From Jannaschia sp. M317 (lineage in GTDB: Bacteria; Pseudomonadota; Alphaproteobacteria; Rhodobacterales; Rhodobacteraceae): DNA of 64,000 bases. The stretch is from NCBI RefSeq assembly GCF_025141175.1, contig NZ_CP081155.1, forward strand, positions 3,129,001-3,193,000, in the 5' to 3' direction. Position 1 is the stretch's first letter. Each line of letters starts with the position of its first letter. Under the pieces are notes generated by a model that ran no database searches, had not been told where the DNA came from, and saw only the letters and a list, made by a program, of their open reading frames with translations. Shown here one piece after another: positions 36,175 to 45,771 of the stretch. Both the position numbers and the translations under genes were made by a program.

Positions 36175-37095
36175 TCAGCCATCCTTGAAATCAAGGCCCA
36201 TGGCGTCGAAGCGTTCCGCCTCGTCCAGCCAACCGGGCCGGACCTTGACCTGAAGAAACAGGTGGACGCGGTGGCCCAGGAAAGCCTCCAACTCGGCGCG
36301 GGCGGCCTGGCCCACGGCCTTGGTCGTCTCGCCCTTGCGGCCCAAGACGATGCCTTTGTGGCCGTCGCGGATGACATAGATCACCTGGTCGATCCGGGCT
36401 GATCCGTCGGGGCGGTCTTCCCAGGCTTCGGTCTCGACGGTCAACTGGTAGGGCAGTTCCTGATGCAGGCGCAGGGTCAGTTTCTCGCGCGTGATTTCGG
36501 CGGCGATGGCGCGGAGCGGCGCGTCGGCAATCTGGTCTTCGGGGTAGAGCCAGGGACCTTCGGGCACGCGGTTGGCCAAGTCGAGGCGCAGGTCGTCGAC
36601 GCCGTGGCCCTTTTCGGCAGAGATCAGGAAGGTCCCTGCAAAGGGATAGCGGTCATTCATCTTTTGCGTCAGCGCCAGCAGGCGGTCGGCCTGCACGCGG
36701 TCGATCTTGTTGATGGCCAGCAGAACCGGGGTGTCGCCTTCGCGCCGTTCATCCAGCCCCTTGAGAATGGCCTCGACGCCCTCGGTCAGGCCACGATGCG
36801 CCTCGATCAGCAGGACGACGACATCGGCATCGGCGGCCCCGGTCCAGGCGGCGGCGACCATGGCACGGTCGAGGCGACGTTTCGGACGGAACAGACCGGG
36901 CGTGTCGACAAAGACCAGCTGTGACGCGCCTTCCTGCGCGATGCCACGGATGCGGGCGCGGGTCGTCTGAACCTTGTGGGTGACGATCGACACCTTGGCC
37001 CCGACCATCCGGTTGAGCAGGGTCGATTTGCCGGCGTTCGGCTCTCCGATCAGGGCGACGAAGCCGGCGCGTTGGGTCTGGGTCTGATCGCTCAT
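36175..37095 (-). CDS. era: GTPase Era
   Basis: The 306-residue Era is an essential 16S rRNA/30S assembly GTPase. It has G1 GEPNAGKST (about 15-23), G2 TTRARI, G3 DTPGLF, G4 NKID and a C-terminal KH RNA-binding domain with IVLGRKGETTKAVGQAARAEL. The start is ATG 37095 (MSDQTQTQR); upstream in-frame residues are unrelated. It follows rnc by 52 bases. Confidence 0.96.
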   Translation of the reverse strand: MSDQTQTQRAGFVALIGEPNAGKSTLLNRMVGAKVSIVTHKVQTTRARIRGIAQEGASQLVFVDTPGLFRPKRRLDRAMVAAAWTGAADADVVVLLIEAHRGLTEGVEAILKGLDERREGDTPVLLAINKIDRVQADRLLALTQKMNDRYPFAGTFLISAEKGHGVDDLRLDLANRVPEGPWLYPEDQIADAPLRAIAAEITREKLTLRLHQELPYQLTVETEAWEDRPDGSARIDQVIYVIRDGHKGIVLGRKGETTKAVGQAARAELEAFLGHRVHLFLQVKVRPGWLDEAERFDAMGLDFKDG

Positions 37096-37147
37096 GAAGG
37101 GCCTTTCGGGCGCAGGGCTGAGGGTGCGCATCCGCGCGTCAGTCGAT

Positions 37148-37834
37148 TTAGGACGTCTGGTCCAGTTTTGCCAGAAGGGCCTTGGCCGCCGCCTGTTCGG
37201 CGGCGCGTTTCGCGCTGGCGCAGCCTTCGGCGGTCTGGCCATTTTCCAGCTCTGCCTGAATGCGGAACACCGGCGCGTGGTCGGGTCCGTCGCGGCCCTG
37301 CACGACGTAGCGCGGCGGGGTCATGCCACGGGCCTGGGCCCATTCCTGCAGCGTCGTCTTGGCGTCGCGGGCGTCATCCTCGACCCGCGCGGGGCGGTCG
37401 CCCCAAAGCCGCAGGATCAGCGCGCGCGCCGCGTCCAACCCACCATCGAGATAGACAGCGGCGATCAGCGCCTCGATCCCGTCGCCCAACAGCGCCATCT
37501 TGCGACGGCCACCGGTGACCTGTTCGGATTTACCCAGCTTGAGCACCGCACCCAGGTCGATGTCCCGGGCGATTTCGGCGCAGGTTTCCTTGCGGACCAA
37601 GGCGTTGAACCGGGGGGCAAGCTGGCCCTCGCTGGCGGTCAGGTCCGCGTCCATCAACGTCTCGGCCATCACGAGGCCAAGGATACGGTCGCCCAGGAAT
37701 TCCAACCTTTGGTTGTCGGGGCGTGTAGACGACGAAAACGAGCTGTGCGTCATGGCGCGCACCAACAGGTCCGGGCTGTCGAAGGCATAGCCAATGCGGT
37801 CCTGAAAGGCGGCGAGGTCGCGCGAAAGTTTCAT
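37148..37834 (-). CDS. rnc: Ribonuclease III
   Basis: The 228-residue enzyme cleaves double-stranded RNA, for example in rRNA processing. The catalytic domain has [17 protein letters not shown] and [16 protein letters not shown] with the expected acidic residues; the C-terminal dsRNA-binding domain begins near [20 protein letters not shown] and has [18 protein letters not shown]. The NQRLEFLGD variant of NERLEFLGD is usual here. Its ATG overlaps the upstream stop by four bases. Confidence 0.96.
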   Translation of the reverse strand: MKLSRDLAAFQDRIGYAFDSPDLLVRAMTHSSFSSSTRPDNQRLEFLGDRILGLVMAETLMDADLTASEGQLAPRFNALVRKETCAEIARDIDLGAVLKLGKSEQVTGGRRKMALLGDGIEALIAAVYLDGGLDAARALILRLWGDRPARVEDDARDAKTTLQEWAQARGMTPPRYVVQGRDGPDHAPVFRIQAELENGQTAEGCASAKRAAEQAAAKALLAKLDQTS

Positions 37835-38730
37835 TCGCTGCTCCAGGGCATGATCATGACCCGTCCGCGCAAGGCTGCGACCGGCACGGGGCCGTAGCCG
37901 CCGTTTGCAGGCGTCACGCGACTGTCGCGGGCCACGTCGCGGTTGTCGCCCAGAACGAAGATATGGCCGTCGGGGACGGTCACAGGGGCCATCGTGTCCA
38001 GCGGCCCATCGCCGTCGTCGCGGACCGGGTGGGCGGTACCATCGGGCAGAACCTCGGTGCAGCCCGCAGGTGCGCAGAGGGGGGAGGTCAGGGTCGCGGG
38101 CTGACCGTCGATCACCGGCAGCCCGTTCTGCATGGCGACATTCTGGCCGCCCGTTGCAATGGCGCGCGAAATATAGAGCCGCTCCCGGCCGGTTTCGTCA
38201 GGCATCGAGAAGGTGACGATATCGCCCGGCCCGACGCCATCCAACCCATAGGCCAGGTTCAGGAACACCTCGCCCCGGTGCAGCGTCGGTTCCATGTGGG
38301 CCGATCCGATACGGTGCGGTGCCCAGAAGGCGCGCGACGCCATGGCCAGAACAAGCACCGCCAGCAACGCAGTGCCCAGGCGGTAGCGGGCGCTGTCCCG
38401 AAAGCGGGACGGATCAACGGGCCGGGCCTTTGCGAAAAGCGCCCAGATCAGAAGGCACAGGCCAAGGACCGGGATCGAGAACAGGATCGCAAACCAGCCG
38501 CTGCGCCCCATGTCGTGCAGGCGCCGGATGATCGCCCCGATCCAGGCCGCGAAGCTGAGGCCGAAGGCCGTGTGAAACACGATCCGTGCCCAAAGCGGGG
38601 CCGAGTCGAGCGGCCCGCCGAAGACGAGGATGATGGAGACGACCTGAAAGGCGAGCGTCCAGAACAGCAAGGCTCCGCGCCCGCCGGTTCCGGCGATGCC
38701 CAGAGGACGGCGCAGCTGTGCGTCGCTCAT
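37831..38730 (-). CDS. DUF805 protein fused to a degenerate type I signal peptidase domain
   Basis: This 299-residue protein has two parts. Residues about 15-110 are a DUF805 membrane domain with the diagnostic [14 protein letters not shown] and several helices. Residues about 111-299 are a signal-peptidase-I-like domain: [17 protein letters not shown] aligns with the Ser box, [10 protein letters not shown] with the Lys box, and [14 protein letters not shown] is intact. The catalytic Ser is replaced by His135 and the catalytic Lys by Ser178 (checked at codon level), so peptidase activity is unlikely. It sits between the normal lepB and rnc, whose start it overlaps as ATGA. A regulatory or scaffolding role is inference. 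Confidence 0.85.
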   Translation of the reverse strand: MSDAQLRRPLGIAGTGGRGALLFWTLAFQVVSIILVFGGPLDSAPLWARIVFHTAFGLSFAAWIGAIIRRLHDMGRSGWFAILFSIPVLGLCLLIWALFAKARPVDPSRFRDSARYRLGTALLAVLVLAMASRAFWAPHRIGSAHMEPTLHRGEVFLNLAYGLDGVGPGDIVTFSMPDETGRERLYISRAIATGGQNVAMQNGLPVIDGQPATLTSPLCAPAGCTEVLPDGTAHPVRDDGDGPLDTMAPVTVPDGHIFVLGDNRDVARDSRVTPANGGYGPVPVAALRGRVMIMPWSSE

Positions 38731-38843
38731 GCGCGGCCTCCGGCTGTATCGGCGCGGGCCCATTTTGTCGGTGGCCTCGATCCGTGACTGTCCGGGGGCT
38801 GGGCTGACCCTGTTCCCATAGGTCTCAATCCTTCCCTTGACGC

Positions 38844-38872
38844 AGCGTAGCCCGGAAAAGCCCCAACGCCAA
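38844..38872 (-). promoter_or_regulatory. Candidate promoter for the DUF805/SPase-like-rnc-era run
   Basis: On the minus strand TTGGCG and TACGCT are separated by 17 bases, about 115 bases upstream of the DUF805-SPase start and downstream of the hairpin that follows lepB. It is assigned by eye only. Confidence 0.4.
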
Positions 38873-38948
38873 AGGCGGATGCACAGAAATTGTGCCGCAG
38901 GGCGTTATTCGGAATCGGGACAGGGATGCGGGCAAGGGGATCAGGCTG

Positions 38949-38980
38949 CCGCGACCGGGGCGCGGCGGCCCCGGTCGCGG
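38949..38980 (-). terminator. Perfect 12-bp hairpin directly after lepB
   Basis: CCGCGACCGGGG and CCCCGGTCGCGG pair perfectly around an eight-base loop, nine bases beyond the lepB stop. No T-run follows, so it may act as a weak or Rho-aided terminator or mRNA-stabilising stem that separates lepB from the downstream run. Confidence 0.5.
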
Positions 38981-38989
38981 ATGGGGCCA

Positions 38990-39775
38990 TCAGACGATCT
39001 TCTCGAAGAACCGGTCCAGACGCCAGGTCCAGAAGAACAGCATCCGGCTGCCTGCCGAAGAGAACACGACGCGATCCGCCCGCCCGATCAGGTTCTCGTA
39101 GGGCACGAATCCGACCCCCCCGATGGAGCGCGGCACCCGGCTGTCGGAGGAATTGTCGCGGTTGTCGCCCATGAAGAAATACTGGCCGGCAGGCACCGTG
39201 TAGACCGGCGTGGTATCAGTGCGGAAATTGCCGATGTTCAGGATCGAATGGGCGTGGCCGCCCGGCAGCGTCTCGACCGCACGTTCCTTGATGCACTCGG
39301 CCCCCTCACCCACGGGGGAATTGGCGCAGCGCGGCAGGATCTGTTGCGGGCCCTGAGGGGCCATCGTTTCGACGAAGGGGTCGGCGACGGCGATCTGAAC
39401 CGGAGTGCCGTTGATCACGAGGCGGCCATTCTGCATCTGCACGGTGTCGCCCGGCAGGCCGATCAGGCGCTTGATGAAATCGTCGTTGGTGACCGGGTGG
39501 CGGAACACGATGACGTCGCCACGCTCCGGCTCTGATCCCAGCAGACGGCCGGAGATCGGGCACATCGAAAACGGACAGGAGTGGCGCGAATAGCCGTAGG
39601 CCATCTTGTTGACGAACAGGAAATCCCCGATCAGCAGCGTGTCCTTCATCGACCCCGATGGAATCCAGAACGGCTGAAAAAACAGGGTGCGGAAGACGCC
39701 CGCGATCAACAGCGCCCAGAAGATCGTCTTGACGGTTTCCCAGGGGCCGTCCTTCTTTTCGACTTTGCTCGCCAT
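38990..39775 (-). CDS. lepB: Signal peptidase I
   Basis: The 261-residue membrane protease removes signal peptides from exported proteins. It has an N-terminal helix (about 13-30), the catalytic Ser in WIPSGSMKDTLLIGDF, the catalytic Lys in FIKRLIGLPGD, and the MGDNRDNSSDSR box, with the alphaproteobacterial Cys insertion SRHSCPFSMCP. The start is ATG 39775 (MASKVEKK). It is the active enzyme beside the degenerate paralogue. Confidence 0.96.
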   Translation of the reverse strand: MASKVEKKDGPWETVKTIFWALLIAGVFRTLFFQPFWIPSGSMKDTLLIGDFLFVNKMAYGYSRHSCPFSMCPISGRLLGSEPERGDVIVFRHPVTNDDFIKRLIGLPGDTVQMQNGRLVINGTPVQIAVADPFVETMAPQGPQQILPRCANSPVGEGAECIKERAVETLPGGHAHSILNIGNFRTDTTPVYTVPAGQYFFMGDNRDNSSDSRVPRSIGGVGFVPYENLIGRADRVVFSSAGSRMLFFWTWRLDRFFEKIV

Positions 39776-39847
39776 GCCTGCCTGCCTTGGTGGTGAAAGC
39801 CTGTCCCTGCCCCCTGCCCCGGCGGCTGTCAACCGGGGCGGGCCGGT

Positions 39848-40261
39848 TCAGGCGAAGGGGCGCGCCTCGATCACGACGAAGGCCTGCGCCCAGGGGTGAT
39901 CGTCGGTCAGCGAAACATGGATGATCGCCTCGTGCCCGTCCGGTGTCATCGCGTCCAGCCGCTCTGCCGCCCAGCCGGTGACGGCCATGACCGGTTGGCC
40001 CGTGTGCAGGTTGGTGACGGCCATGTCCTTCCAGGCGATGCCCATGCGCAGACCGGTGCCCAGGGCCTTGGAGCAGGCCTCCTTTGCGGCCCAGCGTTTG
40101 GCATAGGTCGCGGCCTCGCCGCCCTGGGTCTTGTCGCGATACCTGGCCTTGCGCTGCTCCCGCTCGGTAAAGACGCGGTTGCGGAAACGGTCACCAAAGC
40201 GATCCAATACGCCCTCGATCCGCTCGATGTTCGCCAGATCGGTGCCGATGCCCAGGATCAT
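39848..40261 (-). CDS. acpS: Holo-[acyl-carrier-protein] synthase
   Basis: The 137-residue enzyme transfers 4'-phosphopantetheine from CoA to apo-ACP. Mg-binding Asp in [13 protein letters not shown] and Glu in [15 protein letters not shown] are present, and the length is typical. Its ATG overlaps the preceding small ORF by four bases. It lies between pdxJ and lepB, the usual alphaproteobacterial order. Confidence 0.96.
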   Translation of the reverse strand: MILGIGTDLANIERIEGVLDRFGDRFRNRVFTEREQRKARYRDKTQGGEAATYAKRWAAKEACSKALGTGLRMGIAWKDMAVTNLHTGQPVMAVTGWAAERLDAMTPDGHEAIIHVSLTDDHPWAQAFVVIEARPFA

Positions 40262-40449
40262 GACGTGGCCTTGCGTGTCGCGGACATCACCCGGTCGCGG
40301 ATCGGACCCACGCCGGACGGTGCCGGGCCGGCGGTCAGGCGCAGTGCCGCCCTGCGCGCCCGCGCCTTGGCGGTCGCGACCACGACAGGGGATGCAGACG
40401 CGGCGCAGATCACGGCGCAGGTCACAAGACCAAGGCGGAGGCTGTCCAT
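40258..40449 (-). CDS. Small basic ORF, possibly secreted
   Basis: A 63-residue frame with a hydrophobic N-terminus ([21 protein letters not shown], possible signal or anchor) followed by an Arg/Ala-rich tail. It starts nine bases after the upstream gene's stop and its stop overlaps the acpS start as ATGA, so position favours a real, coupled ORF. No domain is recognised and the composition is poor evidence in itself; it may be spurious. Confidence 0.4.
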   Translation of the reverse strand: MDSLRLGLVTCAVICAASASPVVVATAKARARRAALRLTAGPAPSGVGPIRDRVMSATRKATS

Positions 40450-40458
40450 CGGCGGCCC

Positions 40459-40911
40459 TCAGGGGATGGTGACCGTGCCGGTGGCGCGGTTGACGGTAAA
40501 GGTGATCACGCGGGCATCGCCAAGCCCGTCGACGGCGGGCACCGTGACGGTCAGGCCCCGCGCCGGGTCGTAACTGGCGTTTGCGCGCGACAGGAAGAGA
40601 CCGCCATAGCCCAGCCCCTCGCCTGCGGAAATCAACCGGCAGTCGAGAAACCTCATCTCCGGGTCCGGGAAGGTCACGAGGATGTGATAGGCGGCGGCGG
40701 CCGGTTCTTCGGTGTCGAGTGCCACGAGGCGGATCGCGCCGTTGGCAAAGGTGCGGGTCGGGTCGGTCCAGTCGATGTTGCGCGCATTGGCCTGCCAGGT
40801 GTCGCACTCATGGACCTGTTGCGCCTGAGCCGGGACGGTGGCGAGCAAAAGCAGCAGAACCTTCGCAGAAAGCCCGGGCCAGAGGTTTCGATGACAGGTC
40901 CACTGCGGCAT
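40459..40911 (-). CDS. Secreted conserved hypothetical protein
   Basis: A 150-residue protein with a signal peptide (about 1-30, hydrophobic [15 protein letters not shown]) and a small mature domain containing two or three Cys ([14 protein letters not shown]). The mature part is beta-rich, ending in [16 protein letters not shown]. The ATG overlaps the pdxJ stop (TGATG) or a GTG at 40914, so it is translationally coupled to pdxJ. I do not recognise the family. Confidence 0.75.
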   Translation of the reverse strand: MPQWTCHRNLWPGLSAKVLLLLLATVPAQAQQVHECDTWQANARNIDWTDPTRTFANGAIRLVALDTEEPAAAAYHILVTFPDPEMRFLDCRLISAGEGLGYGGLFLSRANASYDPARGLTVTVPAVDGLGDARVITFTVNRATGTVTIP

Positions 40912-41657
40912 CACGCGACGCGCCGCGCCAGGTCCATCAGCCGGCGCATTTCGGCCATCGCGGCGGGCAGGCCCCGGAAAACCGCCTCTCCGATCAGGAA
41001 ATGGCCGATGTTGAGCTCGACCACCTGGGGGATGGCGGCCAGCGGTGTGACAGAATCGTAGCTGATGCCGTGGCCCGCGTGGACCTCCAGCCCCAGGTCG
41101 GCGGCCTGGGCGGCGGCGGCGATGATCCGTTCCAGCTCGGCGGCGGCGGCGTCGGTGCGGCCTTCGTCCACGGCGTCGCAGTAGCTGCCGGTGTGGATCT
41201 CGACGACCTGGGCCCCGACACGGGCCGAGGCCTCGATCTGACGCGGGTCGGCGGCCACGAACAGCGAAACGCGCGCGCCCATGTCCACCAGCGGCGCGAT
41301 ATAGGCGGTCAGACGGTTGGCGTCGCCCGCGACCTCCAGCCCGCCTTCGGTCGTGCGCTCCTCGCGCTTTTCGGGCACGAGGCAGACGGCATGGGGCCGG
41401 GTCGCCCGCGCGATGCGGGACATCTCTTCGGTTGCGGCCATTTCGAAGTTGAGCGGGATTTCGATCGCATCCTTGATCGCGGCCATGTCGGCATCGCGGA
41501 TGTGGCGGCGGTCTTCGCGCAGGTGTGCGGTGATGCCGTCGGCCCCCGCCGATTGCGCGGCAATCGCGGCGCGCACCGGATCGGGAGAGGCCCCGCCGCG
41601 CGCGTTGCGCAAGGTTGCCACATGGTCGATGTTGATGCCCAGCCGCAGCCTGTCCAT
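40911..41657 (-). CDS. pdxJ: Pyridoxine 5'-phosphate synthase
   Basis: The 248-residue TIM-barrel enzyme condenses 3-amino-2-oxopropyl phosphate and 1-deoxyxylulose 5-phosphate to pyridoxine 5'-phosphate. Signature segments are [28 protein letters not shown], and [10 protein letters not shown] near the C-terminus, with [11 protein letters not shown]. It lies at the head of the acpS-lepB-rnc-era run. Confidence 0.96.
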   Translation of the reverse strand: MDRLRLGINIDHVATLRNARGGASPDPVRAAIAAQSAGADGITAHLREDRRHIRDADMAAIKDAIEIPLNFEMAATEEMSRIARATRPHAVCLVPEKREERTTEGGLEVAGDANRLTAYIAPLVDMGARVSLFVAADPRQIEASARVGAQVVEIHTGSYCDAVDEGRTDAAAAELERIIAAAAQAADLGLEVHAGHGISYDSVTPLAAIPQVVELNIGHFLIGEAVFRGLPAAMAEMRRLMDLARRVA

Positions 41658-41733
41658 GTCTGCCTCTTTGGTTGTTCAGCCCTGTCCTAGCGGAACTGGA
41701 CCGCCCTCTCCAACCCCTCGCTTGCGGGTTGGG

Positions 41734-42438
41734 TCAGACGGGGCCGTCTTCGGGCGGGAGCGGATGCTTGCGCGCGGCACGCTCGGCCTTGGTGGCGGCT
41801 TTCTCGGCTGCGCGCAGGGCGGCCTTGCGACGGATTTCTTCCAGCTTTTTCTTGAGCGCCCCGCGCCGGCGCCGCTGATAGGCTTCGATCAGCGGCAGGC
41901 TGATCGTGTAGGCGGCGATGCCCGTCACGATCCCCGGCAGCAGGCCACCGACAAGCCAGGGATAGAAGACATCGTGCCAGAACAGTTCCGTTGCGCGCCA
42001 GTTCACCGGCTCACCGATCAGCCAGTACCAGGCATTCCAGAGCAGATCCTCTCCGGCGCCGAAGAACTTGTCGAAGATATTCTCGTCGACCTCGGCGTTG
42101 ATGTTGGTGCCCAGCATCCAGTGTCCGAGGTTCATGGACACGACACCGATGGGCACATAGGTCAACGGATTGCCAAAGAAGGTCGCAAGCAGCGCAGCCA
42201 TGATGTTGCCACGCACGACCCAGGCCAGGATGGCGGCCACCAGGAAATGCAGACCGTAAAAGGGGGTGAACGTCGTGAACACGCCCACCATGATGCCCCG
42301 GCTGATCTTGCGCGGGGTATCGGGCAACCGACGGACCCTGTGTTTCACATAAAGCGCCGCCCGCCCCCAACCGCCGCGCGGCCAGAGCGCCCGGAGAACG
42401 ACCTGCCAGATCGGCAATCTGTCGCGGCGTTTGAACAC
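41734..42438 (-). CDS. DUF2062 membrane protein
   Basis: A 234-residue inner-membrane protein with the DUF2062 block RKISRGIMVGVFTTFTPFYGLHFL and FFGNPLTYVPIGVVSMNLG, two or three helices, and a very basic coiled C-terminus (RRRRGALKKKLEEIRRKAA). DUF2062 function is unknown. The start is GTG at 42438 with AGGA seven bases upstream. It follows rsh by 38 bases. Confidence 0.9.
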   Translation of the reverse strand: MFKRRDRLPIWQVVLRALWPRGGWGRAALYVKHRVRRLPDTPRKISRGIMVGVFTTFTPFYGLHFLVAAILAWVVRGNIMAALLATFFGNPLTYVPIGVVSMNLGHWMLGTNINAEVDENIFDKFFGAGEDLLWNAWYWLIGEPVNWRATELFWHDVFYPWLVGGLLPGIVTGIAAYTISLPLIEAYQRRRRGALKKKLEEIRRKAALRAAEKAATKAERAARKHPLPPEDGPV

Positions 42439-42476
42439 GTGTCAGTCCTTTCGGGCGCAGGCGCGCGCCCCTTGGG

Positions 42477-44624
42477 TCAGGCCTGCGCCTCGGCCGTCTG
42501 CGGGCGCCGGTCGGCCGTCGCGCGGTGTCGGGACACTTGGGCGACGTCGCTGTCGGTGTCGGCCGCGACGATGACGGAATGCAGATGCTCGGCGTCGCGC
42601 ACCTCCACGTCGATGAAAAGCCGGAAGAAATCGGGTTTCCGGTCGACGAACCGCAGATCCGAGATATTGGCGTTCTGCTCTGCAATCAACGTGCAGATCC
42701 GCCCCAACACGCCCGGATTGTTGGAAATCGTCATTTCCAGCGTCACGGCATTGCGCGCGGCGTGGTGGCCCGGGTTCCAGTGCAGGTCGACCCAGCGATC
42801 GGTCTGATCCTCGAATTCGACCATGCGGGGGCAGTTGATGGCATGAACGGTGACGCCGCGGCCCCGGTTGGTCACGCCGACGATGCGTTCGCCCGGCACC
42901 GGCTGACAACAGGGCGCGCGGTCATAGGTGGCCCCCGCATCCAGGCCTACGATGGCGCTGCCGGCGGCGACATCCGGTGTGGGGCGCGCCATGGCCAGTT
43001 CCGGGTAGAGCGCGTCAACCACCAGCCGGGCCGACACCTCCGATGCGCCGATCGCGGCGAGCAGGTCCTCTTCTCCGTCCAGCTGGTGCAACTGGGCGGC
43101 CTTTTCCAAGGCTTTCTCGGTGGCACGTTTGCCGACCTGGGCAAAGGCCGCGCGGGCCAGTTCGCGGCCCAGGCGGACGTGGCCGACCCGCCGCTCGGCC
43201 TTGAGCGCGCGGCGGATCGCGGATTTCGCGCGACCGGTGGTGGCGATGTCGATCCAGGTCGCCTGGGGGGTCTGCCCCTCGGCGGTGACGACCTCGATCG
43301 ACTGGCCGTTGCGCAACCGCGTCCACAGCGGCACCCGCATCCCGTCGACCCGTGCGGCCACCGTCTTGTGCCCGATCCGGGTGTGGATCGCATAGGCGAA
43401 GTCGATGGGCGTCGCCCCCTTGGGCAGCTTGATGACGTCGCCCTTTGGCGTGAAGCAGAACACCTGATCGGTGTACATTTCCAGCTTTACCGCCTCCATG
43501 AACTCCGCATGGTCGGAGGCCTCCTCGAAGCGGTCGGTCATCTGGCGCAGCCATTCGGCGGGATCGACGGCAAAGCGGTTCTCCGCCCGGACCCCATCGC
43601 GATAGGACCAATGGGCGGCCACGCCGCGTTCGGCGACTTCGTGCATTTCACGGGTGCGGATCTGCACCTCGACCCGTTTGCCGTCGCGGCCCGACACGGT
43701 CGTGTGGATGGACCGGTAGCCGTTCGATTTCGGTTGGCTGATGTAGTCCTTGAACCGTCCCGGCACCGACCGCCAGCGTTGGTGAATGGCCCCCAGTGCC
43801 CGGTAGCAATCGGCCTCGGTCGCGAGGATGATGCGAAAGCCGTAGATGTCCGACAAGCGGGAGAAGCCGATTTCCTTCTCTTCCATCTTGCGCCAGATCG
43901 AGAACGGGCGTTTCGCCCGGCCGATCACCTGGGCTTCGGTCCCGGCCTTTTCCAGCTCGGCCTCGATGTCGTGGGTGATGCGGACGATGACGTCGCCGGT
44001 TTCATGGCGCAGCGACACGAACCGGCGCAGGATGGAATTGCGCGCCTCGGGGTTGAGGACGGCAAAGGCCAGGTCCTCCAGCTCTTCGCGCATCCACTGC
44101 ATACCCATGCGTCCGGCCAGCGGGGCATAGATCTCCATCGTCTCGTGGGCCTTCTGCGCCTGTTTCTCCGGCTTCATGTGCTTGATCGTGCGCATGTTGT
44201 GCAGCCGGTCGGTCAGCTTGACCAGAATCACGCGCATGTCCTTGGACATGGCCATGAAAAGCTTGCGGAAGTTTTCTGCCTGCTTCGTCTCGGAGGAGGT
44301 CAGTTCCAGGTTCGTCAGCTTGGTGACGCCATCCACCATCTCTGCGATTTCGGCACCGAACCTGTCGGTCACCTCGGCATAGGTCGACCGGGTGTCTTCG
44401 ATGGTGTCGTGCAAAAGGGCGGTGATGATCGTCGCATCGTCGAGACGCTGTTCCGTCAGCAGGCAGGCGACGGCAACGGGATGGGTAAAATAGGCTTCGC
44501 CAGACCGGCGGGTCTGCCCTTCGTGGGCGGCCTGCGCGTAGGCGAACGCATCGCGGATCATCGCCGCGTCGGTCCGGGGATTGTAGGCGCGCACCAGCGC
44601 GATCAGGTCGTCCGCCTCGATCAT
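42477..44624 (-). CDS. Bifunctional (p)ppGpp synthetase/hydrolase (Rsh)
   Basis: The 715-residue enzyme makes and degrades (p)ppGpp. In order: HD hydrolase domain with LLHDTIEDT (about 71-79), synthetase domain with RFKDYISQPKSNGYRSIHTTV and VEVQIRT, TGS domain (PKGATPIDFAYAIH), and a C-terminal ACT-type region after the CCQPVPGERIVG block. Both active sites look intact, so it is bifunctional, the single Rsh usual in alphaproteobacteria. It follows rpoZ by 26 bases. Confidence 0.95.
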   Translation of the reverse strand: MIEADDLIALVRAYNPRTDAAMIRDAFAYAQAAHEGQTRRSGEAYFTHPVAVACLLTEQRLDDATIITALLHDTIEDTRSTYAEVTDRFGAEIAEMVDGVTKLTNLELTSSETKQAENFRKLFMAMSKDMRVILVKLTDRLHNMRTIKHMKPEKQAQKAHETMEIYAPLAGRMGMQWMREELEDLAFAVLNPEARNSILRRFVSLRHETGDVIVRITHDIEAELEKAGTEAQVIGRAKRPFSIWRKMEEKEIGFSRLSDIYGFRIILATEADCYRALGAIHQRWRSVPGRFKDYISQPKSNGYRSIHTTVSGRDGKRVEVQIRTREMHEVAERGVAAHWSYRDGVRAENRFAVDPAEWLRQMTDRFEEASDHAEFMEAVKLEMYTDQVFCFTPKGDVIKLPKGATPIDFAYAIHTRIGHKTVAARVDGMRVPLWTRLRNGQSIEVVTAEGQTPQATWIDIATTGRAKSAIRRALKAERRVGHVRLGRELARAAFAQVGKRATEKALEKAAQLHQLDGEEDLLAAIGASEVSARLVVDALYPELAMARPTPDVAAGSAIVGLDAGATYDRAPCCQPVPGERIVGVTNRGRGVTVHAINCPRMVEFEDQTDRWVDLHWNPGHHAARNAVTLEMTISNNPGVLGRICTLIAEQNANISDLRFVDRKPDFFRLFIDVEVRDAEHLHSVIVAADTDSDVAQVSRHRATADRRPQTAEAQA

Positions 44625-44650
44625 GGCGCGCGCTTACCCCTTAGCCGGTC

Positions 44651-45004
44651 TTACTTCTGAACCTGCGCCTCCATCAGCGCGCGCAGAAGCTTTTCTTCGG
44701 ACATGTCGTCCTGGGCCGGAGCGTCCTTTTCGACACCCATCAGCAGGGCCATCGAATCCTCTTCGGGTTCGTCGACCTCGATCTGGGTCTGGTTCGACTC
44801 GATCAGACGCTCGCGCAGATCGTCGGCTTGCTGGGTTTCGTCGGCAATCTCACGCAGGGCAACAACGGGGTTCTTGTCGTTGTCGCGATCCACGGTGATC
44901 GGCGAGCCGGTTGCGATTTCGCGCGCACGGTGGGCGGCGAGCATCACCAGCTCGAACCGGTTCGGAACCTTGTCGACGCAATCTTCTACGGTCACGCGGG
45001 CCAT
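44651..45004 (-). CDS. rpoZ: RNA polymerase omega subunit
   Basis: The 117-residue omega starts [33 protein letters not shown], the conserved omega core, and has an acidic C-terminal extension ([15 protein letters not shown]). It stabilises beta' and is needed for (p)ppGpp response, fitting its place upstream of rsh. The start is ATG 45004; the longer frame upstream is unrelated. Confidence 0.96.
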   Translation of the reverse strand: MARVTVEDCVDKVPNRFELVMLAAHRAREIATGSPITVDRDNDKNPVVALREIADETQQADDLRERLIESNQTQIEVDEPEEDSMALLMGVEKDAPAQDDMSEEKLLRALMEAQVQK

Positions 45005-45091
45005 CGGGCGCACCTCGGGCAGGGAAACAGGAAGGCAGGACTTAACGCCGATGTCAGGACTTGACAAGACCGTCCCAAGGCCAATTGCAAT

Positions 45092-45658
45092 CTAAATCGG
45101 GCCCAGTTTCGCTATCCCTCTTCGGGCGGCCGGCGGCAAGGCGGCTGCCATGTCGGCCACGCGCCGCCCCGTGAGGGGATGCCGCCAGCCCGGCGCGACC
45201 TGCGCCAGCGGCAAAAGAACGAACCCGCGGTCCTGCATCCGGGGATGCGGCAGGATCAGCCGGTCCGGCACACGCTGCGCCTGGCACCCGGGATCCAGCG
45301 CAATCCACGCGCGTGCCGTGACGTTATCCGGTCGCACCATCGCGCTGCTGGCAAGCAGGTCCAGATCCAGACTGCGCGCCGCCCAGCGGCGGGTCCGGAT
45401 GCGCCCGAACCGCGCCTCGATCCGGTGCAGTCGCGCCAGCACCTGACCCGGCGACAGCGCGGATCGGAAACACCCGGCTGCATTGACGAAATCGGGCCCG
45501 ATCCCTGGCGGCCAAGCCGGCGTCGCAAAGGCATCGGACAGCCGCAAACCGGGACCGAAGGTCGTCCGCAACACACCGGCCGCACGGGCCAGAGTGCGCG
45601 CATTCGTGGCGCGGCTGCCGCCAGAATTGGCACCAAGGGCAATGAGGTGTAGGATCAA
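45092..45658 (-). CDS. folK: 2-amino-4-hydroxy-6-hydroxymethyldihydropteridine pyrophosphokinase
   Basis: HPPK adds pyrophosphate from ATP to 6-hydroxymethyl-dihydropterin in folate synthesis. The N-terminal LIALGANSGG, GPDFVNAAGCF and the RRWAARSLDLDLL and PHPRMQDRGFVLLPL signatures are present. The start is uncertain: no ATG precedes the conserved block, so TTG at 45658 is chosen, with GAGG upstream. It is 87 bases upstream of rpoZ. About 188 residues. Confidence 0.88.
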   Translation of the reverse strand: MILHLIALGANSGGSRATNARTLARAAGVLRTTFGPGLRLSDAFATPAWPPGIGPDFVNAAGCFRSALSPGQVLARLHRIEARFGRIRTRRWAARSLDLDLLASSAMVRPDNVTARAWIALDPGCQAQRVPDRLILPHPRMQDRGFVLLPLAQVAPGWRHPLTGRRVADMAAALPPAARRGIAKLGPI

Positions 45659-45771
45659 CGAAGGGCCTCGGGGGATATTGCGGGTTTGCGCAATCTGACT
45701 ACATAGGTCCGTCACGGAAGTCAGCCGTCGGATCACTCACTCACCGGCGGCCCGCTCCGAAAGGAAAAAAC

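Noticed and set aside
37148..37834. RNase III signature NQRLEFLGD as a loss of the first Glu of NERLEFLGD
   Set aside because: The Gln form is usual in relatives as I recall, and the catalytic acidic residues in EFLGD and GDGIEAL are present.
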